This document shows, piece after piece, positions 56,253-64,000 of a stretch of DNA of 64,000 nt; the first letter of the stretch is position 1, and the number at the start of each line of letters is the position of its first letter. The notes under the pieces were generated by a model that did not search any database, was not told the DNA's origin, and worked only from the letters and a program-made list of their open reading frames with translations. Source of the stretch: Epichloe hybrida (lineage: Eukaryota; Ascomycota; Sordariomycetes; Hypocreales; Clavicipitaceae); the NCBI GenBank assembly GCA_019022495.1, contig JAFEKR010000048.1:62001-126000 (forward strand), written 5' to 3'. The position numbers and the translations under genes were made by a program.

Positions 56253-58529
56253 CTTGCGCGGCACGGTTTTTTTTTTTTTTTTTTAATCCTGGTGGGACGA
56301 GAACGGGTCGGCGGGGCTGTCGCAAAAAGGAGAAAGCACGATGATCCGTATCGCACACGCTTTTCGGAGGCCTTCGCACGTAGACTTCGCGAAACGGCGA
56401 AATGACTGGAAACGCGAACTCGAGGGGCAGGAGAAAAATAATTGCTGTTGTTGGAAAAGATGGAAGCGATGCTCAGGGACCGGCCCGCGGACACGTTTTG
56501 TTTAATTTCCAAGGTCAAGCTTCTTTAGCGCCAATGACGTATGGATTGGGCAAGCGCGACCTCTTCTTCCATCTCATTGCTCAGTTGGAGCCACATGGTG
56601 GCGCGAATGTCTTCTTTCCATTGGGCAAGAGTGATAAGCTTTGAAAAGGACGGGGCCCAACGCGATGCAGAGGATGCACTTCTGCCCTAAGACGAAACCT
56701 CGCCCATGAGATATGTACAGCTTATTATTGCATTGCCCAATAGTTAGAGATATTGGGCTCTTCTCCCTACCTGCACGGCATTTAGAGTATTATGGTAGGA
56801 TTTCCTCACCCTGCAAGTGGTGGATAGGTCAAGTGTGGGCAACCCCCAGAAGAACGGTCCCCGCACCCAATTTTGGTGTGGCTCGCGCGTCTGTTAATTT
56901 TCGCTATTAATTGAGATGCCTACGGATTATATGTGCGATATTTAAAGGTATTAATATTTAAAGGTATTAATATTTAAAGGTATTAATATTTAAAGGTATT
57001 AATATTTAAAGGTATTAATATTTAAAGGTATTAATATTTAAAGGTATTAATATTTAAAGGTATTAATATTTAAAGGTATTAATATTTAAAGGTATTAATA
57101 TTTAAAGGTATTAATATTTAAAGGTATTAATATTTAAAGGTATTAATATTTAAAGGTATTAATATTTCAAGGCGTCGCTTTTATTAAAGCTATCGACCTC
57201 GTGATGATAAAAAAGGAAGGCAAGGAATTCTATACATAGAAGAGGTTGCGAGCGTGGTAAGCGTTATAAGCGTTGCAGTGAGCTGCCTGCATTCGCCACT
57301 AAAAATAGCTGGTATATTTGGGAACTCCAACAAAAGCTCCGAGTAATTATTCGTACGATTGAGAGGAAGCTTTGCACCTTTGCACCTTTGCACCTTTGCA
57401 CCCCACATTTTCTCACCGCCGTGCAAACCGCTGGCTGCTTGAAAGGCTCCTTCGAAGCCACAGACTGGTCAGCCCCGTTTGTCCATTTCAACGCTGAAGA
57501 AGCACAAGCTCTACAAGTACAGATGTACGGATTACATGTAGGACCTTGTGCTATTATGTCAGCCACCAATCAAAGCTGCTACGCCACGATTTGTCGCCTC
57601 TGCGAGGACCCGCCGCGTTCCAGGAGGTTGAACGATGGGCTGCTTACCGAGGGAGTCAATGGACCAAGGCAACACCGAATGCTGGGGGCTTCGACAAGTT
57701 GACATTGCTACGGGACCAGACAGATGTTTCTTCCATGCGATGAGTCTGATGCCACGGGTGCTCGCTCTGACCAGCCCGGCGTCTTACGCCAGCCAATGCC
57801 CGACGAAAACCGCAGCCCGGCCGCCTTTCGCGTTCCTTCACCGGACACGGCAGAATACCTCGTTCATCACCTAATGTGTCAAATCTAACGGGGGCTAGGC
57901 AGGAGAACAGCCACCCGAATCGAATCATTTTCTTGCAGATTGTTCGCAGATGACCAGGTCCGAGTCTTGTCACAAATCCACCCAACGCCTCCGTGCGAGA
58001 AGTGTGCCTGGTGGATGGCGCGCCAGCAAGCAAGGGGGGCCCTCCAGTGATGCCTATTTTCGGGGCAATTCTATGCCAAAGATGCCTCACAAGGCTGGTG
58101 TACTTGTGTGTTTCGAAAGCATTGAACTAACCCGTCGTTGACCAATAGCATGGCCCATGAACCATCTTGACAAGTGACATGGCTGTCTTGGTTCTGGGGC
58201 CCTTTCTGGCTTGACAGCCTTGATGAAATAAAGCCTTTCTCTCTGGCCATGTTCATGAGGCCTCACACTGCCACCTGGTCTGACGTGAATGACAAGAATG
58301 CCCCCAAGCAAACCAGCTTGCAAGGTGCTTCGGCACACGCCCTGCCAACGTCGATGAATATATATTTGGCGATGGGAGTCATGATCTCCTGAGAAATTCC
58401 TGCCTCTTCTTCCATCACTCACATCTTCATCACAAACCAAGGACACTCTTTGCACACAAGAAACGCAACAGCCTTTTTGGTGCTGAACAACTTGACACAG
58501 CTTCCATCACCATTCACCACAATCCAAAC
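56253..58529. other. intergenic, minisatellite-bearing
   Basis: A poly-T run near 56268-56284, the 16-bp minisatellite (separate entry) and an 8-bp repeat TTTGCACC four times at 57369-57400. Open readings at 57656-58090 (minus) and 58087-58455 (minus) lack any recognisable domain. Confidence 0.5.
56941..57168. repeat. 16-bp AT-rich minisatellite, about 14 copies
   Basis: Unit TTTAAAGGTATTAATA repeated essentially without change for about 228 bp, with the first variation at the 3' end (TTTCAAGG). No spacers, so not a CRISPR-like array. Confidence 0.95.
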
Positions 58530-58755
58530 ATGTGCGGAACTTACAACGTCGATGCCACCGAGTTGGTCCTCGCTACATACTACCCCAACTACTGGCAGTG
58601 TGTACGTATAGTGGTTTCAATTGGACTTTGACCACTGACTAACATTGTGCTAGTGCGGCTGCCACTCTGGCTGGTTTTCTGTTACTTTGGACAGCTACTG
58701 CCCCAACTGTCACCGAGCTCAATGCTCGAGCTGCAACTACGCCGAGACCGGTTGA
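58530..58755 (+). CDS. tiny two-exon Cys-rich protein, zinc-ribbon-like
   Basis: Exons 58530-58601 and 58654-58755; 57 aa. The 52-bp intron has GTACGT donor, ACTGACTAAC branch point and CTAG acceptor, phase 0. The protein starts MCGTYNVDATELVLATYY and then shows WQC|CGC, YCPNCH and CSSCNYAETG. This gives nine cysteines, mostly in CxC/CxxC pairs, plus two histidines, a pattern suited to one or two zinc sites rather than secreted disulfides, since there is no signal peptide. The leader before the ATG is rich in CATCACC/CACAA, as in real fungal 5' UTRs. Too short for simple ORF finding. Function unknown. Confidence 0.65.
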
Positions 58756-58870
58756 GCTGTGCCACATTTCTAGATACGCTACGGCCTCAATGGAGTGAAA
58801 GATGCAGCGAGGAGAGCTTCCGTCTGCAACTTTCAGTGAATATGGTCCATGTACAACATGTTTAACGAAC

Positions 58871-58944
58871 GGTATGGGTTGTGGGTTGTGGGTTGTAGGT
58901 TACGGGTTACGGGTTATGGGTTACGGGTCATGGGTTATGGGTCA
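58871..58944. repeat. degenerate heptamer repeat GGGTT(A/G)(C/T)
   Basis: About ten 7-mers of GGGTTGT, GGGTTAC, GGGTTAT and GGGTCAT. They resemble the telomere unit TTAGGG with one extra base. Confidence 0.8.
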
Positions 58945-59094
58945 TCGATTTCAAGTCTTGGGTTACAAGTGATGCATTTTCAGGGCATGTTGGGCAATTC
59001 AGCAAAGCATTTTTATAGACTAGACTCAGACAATGGCAATGTTGTATCAGAACTGTGTGTTCCTTTTCCTTCTTTCTGTTCATCTATCTAAAAG

Positions 59095-59313
59095 ACCTGA
59101 ATCTCACTGCTGGAATTTGCCACTATTAGAGAGTTAGACGCAGAGAATATAGGAGATAAAGCGCTACTAAAAGATATATTGTTTTCCATATATATTATCT
59201 ATGATTCCAAGGTATATATATTCATCCTAGCCACCGTCTTCCTTATTTCCTAGCTTATATCCAATGAGCTTAATTACCCCTGTCATGTAGGTTCGTGAAA
59301 TAATTCACGGGGT
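59095..59313. mobile_element. diverged MITE copy, CCCCCTGAATTATTTTAC family
   Basis: The right half (TTATTTCCTAGCTTATATCC, AGCTTAATTACCCCTGT, CATGTAGGTT, AATAATTCACGGGGTGTA) follows the copy at 49470-49749 closely. The left end is eroded or truncated. Confidence 0.7.
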
Positions 59314-60664
59314 GTAGTGTACACCTTCACTGCACAACTGAGTTCGATCCCCTCTACTCCGTATTACGGGACTAACTCGATTGACGCTACAGGATCCACT
59401 CAGAAAAAAAAAACAAAGGGGGTCAGGACGAGCAGGCAAGGCATCCCACGAGGCAACCCTTCCATCGCCCAAACCAAAGTGGGGAAGAAAAAAAAAAAAA
59501 AAAAACGCTCAAAAAAGGGATCTCGCTGCCTTGAGCTGAATCGGCGAAACGGGGCATCCGCCATTCTGGGCAGGCAGCCATGTTTTCCCGGCCGCCTTTT
59601 GTCTTGGCGCTGGATGTCAGGGACGCCAGGAATGATGATGATGATGCCTTTCAGTCCCGGCAACAAGGGCGTTGGCAAGGATTCGAAGGGAAAACCCTTG
59701 TTGGCGCGTCTTGTCCCCCCCAGCCCTATCGTGTACATACAATCAATCCCGTGAGAGAGCATACAGGCTGCATTGCATGACTGTGGTTGCTCCGGATGCA
59801 ATGGGGCTGTGATAAGCTGGCTGGCTGGATGAGGGACCTGCGTCTTGGAAGCTTTGCATTTATTTTATTTCTCTCCCCTTGCCAATCTCGCTGCAGGCAC
59901 CGACCGTATGTAACGTCGTCAGCTTCAGCTGAGGCTTCGAGGGGCACACACAGCCACAACATGACTAGTTGCCCCGAGGGCTCCTCATGAGGCTTCCTGC
60001 CGTCTTGCAGTCATTTGTCCGAATTATCCGTTTGATTGAACGGCCATTTTGACGAGCCAAGACAGACAGTCTGTTGCGCAGCCGGAGTCCCTTTTGTCGA
60101 CCTCGCTGAGCGAGGGATACTAAAGACACCACATTGGAGGCGAGTCAGAATTGCATCCTACGAATCGTGTCTGTGCATTGGCAGATTTGGACGGCTTGTG
60201 CGCACGAGAAATACGCCGTGTCCTCTTTGGTCCGTCGGGCATTCTCTCCTTTCTCGGACAACCAAGTTCGCGTCTCCGAGCTCCTACCTTGGAAACCAAC
60301 CACGGGACCGGTACGCGGACATGGCAACACCGAGGCCAAAAGCGACAACGAGGTGGCAGTGTTATGAACAAGTGTAGATTTACTATAATATAAACAGGCA
60401 GGCATAGATTTATATGTCGAATCCCGTTCGGAGACCCTGCAAAGAATTGTCGCCCCTTCACCACAAATCCCAGTGGCTCAAACCAGGTACAATACCACAC
60501 GACACCGCACCGTCCGTGTGTGAACTTGATGGCGAATCCTCAAGCCAACATGGAAATATAAAAACAAAAACAAGATTCATCGATCCGTCAATCAAAACGT
60601 GTCCACCTACAGTCGTTATATACGTCATTATATCCATCCATGGCTGGTTCGTTTGTCATTCGGT

Positions 60665-61627
60665 TCATTTTCCAGGCGGCTTCTTCCCGCCGAATCCGTC
60701 CATCAACGCAGCCCCCAGCGCAGCAGTTGCGACCTTGGCACCCTTGGGACCTAACCAGGAGCTGGGATCGTTGCGGTTCTGCATCGCAGCTTGTGCCCCT
60801 GCGCTCAAGGCGGTACGGCAACCCGCCTGAACCAGCGGATTCTGCCACCATTGCTTCTTGGCCGCCCTTGATGCCGAAGCGGGAGGAGGTGCCGGGGCAG
60901 ATTTGCGTCGCGCAGATGACGCATTTGCAGAATGGGATGCCATCATGTCGCTGTCGCGGTTGCGGCCGCGAGGAGGAGGACTCACACCTCTCTTTCTGGT
61001 GCGGTCGTGAGATCTGGCTCGGCGGCGTGGCTTTTCCTCCTCACTCCCATAGGCAGGTGGCGGGTAGCCACGGGCACGCCGTCTTGGCTCTGGTGAAGGA
61101 GGCCGGGGATTTTGAGAGCGGTGCCCAGGGTCATCCCGTCCACGGTGTCGGTTGTGGTCGGCCGGTGAGACTGCCTTGTCACGTCGCGGGCGGTAGTCCA
61201 AGTCATCGCGATAGGAGCGACGAGGCTTTTCTCTCGGCTCAGCCTTGTAGTCGCCATCGTAACTATCCCTCGGCGCATCTCGCTCGTATCGTGAGGATCG
61301 CGGCTCACGCCTTCCCTCTTCACGCTGGCCATCCCTGCGCGGCTCACGAGGCAGCCGTTCTGAAGCGTGATATGGTGGGGGGCTTCTCGCTCGCCGGCCA
61401 CCGGCTGCCTTGGTCAAGCCAATAGGCTCAGGGGGCTCTCTGCGGGCGTGTCCACGTCTTGGCGCATAAGCATCCTCTGGGGGAATCGCATCGGGGCTGC
61501 GGCGACGGTGTCTTCTTTCTGACTTGTGCCGTCGAGGCGGTGGACCGGTGTACCGATCGTCTGATGGCGGGCCATAATGGTCATCAAAGTCGTCGTAGCG
61601 CGAACGACGGGGCGGTGGGTGCGCCAT
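60665..61627 (-). CDS. Arg-rich disordered protein with conserved Gly/Ala C-terminus
   Basis: 320 aa, single exon, started at MAHPPPRRSRYDDFDDHYGP; the open frame runs further upstream without protein-like character. Residues 1-250 are dominated by Arg, Pro, Asp, Tyr and Ser (RRHRRRSPD, YRPRRDKAVSP), like RNA-associated disordered proteins. The C-terminal 60 residues form a separate, low-charge block: QWWQNPLVQAGCRTALSAGA, then NDPSSWLGPKGAKVATAALG and AALMDGFGG. Its small-residue pattern suggests a glycine-zipper-like helix pair. No enzyme motif. Probably nuclear; function unknown. Confidence 0.7.
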   Translation of the reverse strand: MAHPPPRRSRYDDFDDHYGPPSDDRYTGPPPRRHKSERRHRRRSPDAIPPEDAYAPRRGHARREPPEPIGLTKAAGGRRARSPPPYHASERLPREPRRDGQREEGRREPRSSRYERDAPRDSYDGDYKAEPREKPRRSYRDDLDYRPRRDKAVSPADHNRHRGRDDPGHRSQNPRPPSPEPRRRARGYPPPAYGSEEEKPRRRARSHDRTRKRGVSPPPRGRNRDSDMMASHSANASSARRKSAPAPPPASASRAAKKQWWQNPLVQAGCRTALSAGAQAAMQNRNDPSSWLGPKGAKVATAALGAALMDGFGGKKPPGK

Positions 61628-63552
61628 AACGGGCAGCGTGTTCTCAGTGCAAGAATGTGTATATATTATGAGGTCGTCGAGGTCGTAAAAGAGCAGACGA
61701 AGAAAGATTTCCAACGTGTTTGTAACAAAGACGCTCAGCTGATGCAAAAACCAGAGACGACGTGTGGGTTGAAAGCAGGTTAAACATGGAGGGTCAGCTC
61801 GCATACAGGACGCCGATCAAACGACATTCACATGTGTCTCATGCGACACCGTGCCCGTGGCTCAAAGACAGAGTTTGCGAGGCAACCCGGCAGATACATC
61901 AGCCCCATCAGCCCAGTGCTCGCAGCTGTCGAAGACTATCCGTCACTCGCGATTCGCCGGGCCGGCTGACGTCATTTGAGCCAATCGGAGAGCGCTTGAC
62001 ACTTAGCAGCGCTCCAGCGGTCTGAGGCTTGGAGACCTGGCGCCAGGGTCATCTGACGTCAAAAGAACAGGCAGGTGGGAAGGTGGGAAGGTGGGAAGGT
62101 GCCGCGCCACCTGCCTTGCTAGCAAAACAACAAGCACCAATTCTCAACTCTGGGACGGGTGGAGATTGAGCCGTGGTTGTCGTCTTCATGCATCGCGGTT
62201 GACGAAATCTCATGCAATCCAAGCTTTTTCATCCTCACTGTCGCTCAGGGCACCATCAGTTTGCCGGCTTGTCCCGTCCCCCGCCCCGCCCAGACCGGCC
62301 ACTTTTAGCCACTGGCCACAAGATTCAGAATTCAGGGTCTCCCGCTCCCGCCCCTGCCTTGGCCGCGTGGCAGTGACACGTTCGCATGTCACAACAGAAG
62401 TGATCAAGTTCTAGAAGCAAATAATGGGTTGTGCGCCGATCAAGCAATGACTCCTCGTCCTCGTCCCGGATGCGGCTGGTATGGACTTCAGATCTTGTGA
62501 TGATCATTTCTGTCCCTTCGAAAGACTCCTGCACATTGCATCTGCTCCCAACCAAGTGAGACATTTGGCACGTTTCGCTCGAACGCTTCGGTCGTGGCTT
62601 ACTCCAGTTAGCTGCTTCGACGATCAGCAGCCAAGAAGAAGCATAACTCGAGCACGGGGTTCTAGGTTTTGTCCTGGTCGCATTCACCAACAGCATGGCA
62701 GGCTGGTCAGATGATGACGCACGAGGCAATAAAGGACTCCATGCATCGGACTCTGGAAAGAAGGAGGTTGAGAGGAGGAGAAGAATGGCTGCACATGAAA
62801 TTAGGTCGCGCGTGGGCCAATTAAATGTGTTGAACCTGGAGGATTTCTTCTCGGTTTTGTGACCATCTTGACGTCGAAATATATTATAGTCATGATCTAC
62901 TTTGTCTTTTCCGCGCAGCGGGCAGATGGGATCTCATAGCAACGACAGATACTCATGATCTTTTCTTGTTCAAAAGGCCCTTGTTGTCATAAATTTCATC
63001 AATTTCATGGAGAGAATCGAAAGTTCGCGTTCGTACAGGGTAGGCCAACATTGGACAGCATTGGATGTTCTGGTCATAGTTAGTGGGGATTACGCAAAAG
63101 CCACCAATCTTTCCCTCCTTCTCGAAATAAATGATTGGAAGACGAATTAAAGGTACGTTCTTTGATCATAGAACCCTCTCTCGTGGGAACTACAAATACG
63201 ACGACCGCATCCTGACTCTTCTCAGCAATTGAACAAGCAGGCAACGGATCAGGAACGACGGCCCGTGTACGTTGATGTCAGGAAGAAGCGGGGATTTGTT
63301 AGTTGCTGTCTCCTAATGCCCATGTTTAGTGTGTGGTTAGCAGGCTAGAGTATCGGTATGGGCACTCACGCTAAGCATTGAGGGATTTCCATGTTCATGA
63401 CCAAGGTTAGCGTGAGCTTTACGTCCTCCTGGCTCCCGCAATGTCCATTTGTCGTCAATATCTCGGTTGTCATGTTATCATTTGCACCGTGCATCGGGAT
63501 CGGCCGACGATTGTGTACTCTTTCCAGTACGGAGTACACCGGGGGCATAGCG
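61628..63552. other. intergenic
   Basis: A 9-bp repeat GGTGGGAAG near 62073-62099, and nothing recognisable as a gene. Confidence 0.45.
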
Positions 63553-63957
63553 TCAGGCACTTGCCGACGATCGCATGCCCACGTTCACCGTTGACCGCTG
63601 CCATCCGCGTCGGAGACGGCTCGTCCATCGATCCACCGTCGATCCCACGACGGCAACGCATATAGAAAGAAGAACAACGTGGCCAATTTCCAAGGATCCG
63701 CTGAACAATTCACTGATAAGAAGAGCAGAGGTCCCGCCGTTGTTCAAGCTTTGTACGTAAGTCTTGCGATAGAAGACAAATTCTTGATTGTCTGTGGCTG
63801 GCGATGACGAGCATACTGGGCAGGTGCCAGCATTGCACCTGCCTCGCTCCCAGACGTCTGCTGGGTCCAACGACTTGAGACGAGCAGCCAACTTTGACGT
63901 GGTTCGATGTGCCCGCCCAGACTTGACCTCTTCAACGGTTCCGCGTCCTTGGGCCAC
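63553..63957 (-). CDS. possible exon of a gene extending past the window end
   Basis: Open minus-strand reading with protein-like text SKLAARLKSLDPADVWERGR, then CNAGTCPVC and TDNQEFVFYRKTY, followed by a possible GTACAA donor at about 63756. No start ATG is visible inside the window and a TGA precedes the frame, so the 5' exon would lie beyond 64000. Family not recognised; could be chance. Confidence 0.25.
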   Translation of the reverse strand: MAQGRGTVEEVKSGRAHRTTSKLAARLKSLDPADVWERGRCNAGTCPVCSSSPATDNQEFVFYRKTYVQSLNNGGTSALLISELFSGSLEIGHVVLLSICVAVVGSTVDRWTSRLRRGWQRSTVNVGMRSSASA

Positions 63958-64000
63958 TCACGCCGTACCGAACGCCGTACCGAACGTAGCTATCGAAAGC

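Larger units (their letters stand above)
58756..60664. other. intergenic
   Basis: Apart from the heptamer repeat and a MITE copy (separate entries) I see A runs at 59404-59413 and 59488-59505 and no recognisable gene. Confidence 0.45.

Noticed and set aside
56941..57168. CRISPR-like array
   Set aside because: Units are contiguous with no spacers, in a eukaryotic context; it is a minisatellite.
60640..61425. 261-aa plus-strand frame opposite the Arg-rich protein
   Set aside because: Antisense of Arg/Pro codons; composition explains it.

Overview
The window looks like nuclear DNA of a filamentous ascomycete, probably a Sordariomycete (order not certain). Genes are GC-rich, with short introns (about 50-100 bp, GT..AG, CTAAC-type branch points), fungal families (HsbA wall proteins, Zn2Cys6 regulators, MAL-type permease) and an intron-containing tRNA-Gly. 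These genes alternate with very AT-rich, gene-free blocks. Repeats in those blocks carry stop codons and C-to-T/G-to-A differences between copies, the footprint of repeat-induced point mutation (RIP). All exon borders below were worked out by eye from splice signals, frame and protein continuity.

Layout. 1-9.9 kb is an AT-rich transposon graveyard: a RIP-damaged hAT element, a tandem LTR-retroelement array and a MITE. 10-22 kb holds genes that fit alpha-glucoside/starch use: a MAL-type sugar:H+ symporter, a Zn2Cys6 regulator with a one-base frameshift and a secreted GH13 alpha-amylase. Between the last two sits a PCA1/CrpA-like P1B heavy-metal ATPase. 22-30.6 kb is a second AT-rich block, readable as a nest of elements: Tc1-like MITE > hAT > LTR retrotransposon > (hAT deletion derivative + TRIM). 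It also has a second Tc1-like element with a solo LTR, and another solo LTR. 30.7-35.2 kb has a degraded gene and two HsbA-domain secreted proteins, one repeat-rich and probably GPI-anchored. 36-39.3 kb has tRNA-Gly(GCC), an unknown frameshifted gene and the tRNA deaminase subunit TAD2.

40.3-43.1 kb carries the most unusual object: a Ser-rich protein with half a zinc cluster whose 3' part is a run of mini-exons (57-81 bp) separated by introns of 54-63 bp. All exons and most introns are multiples of three, and the mini-exons resemble each other. 44-45.1 kb is a MITE/TRIM island. 46-49 kb encodes a DUF2439 (Dbl2/Mte1-type) DNA-repair protein. 50-53 kb has an atypical thioredoxin and an unknown Ser/Pro-rich protein. 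55.6-56.3 kb has a MARVEL-like membrane protein. 58.5 kb has a tiny two-exon Cys-rich protein and 60.7-61.6 kb an Arg-rich disordered protein. The rest is intergenic, with minisatellites and MITE copies.

No complete, wholly new multi-gene system is evident. The best candidates for follow-up are the mini-exon array, the nested-transposon chronology, and the sugar-use cluster with its frameshifted regulator.
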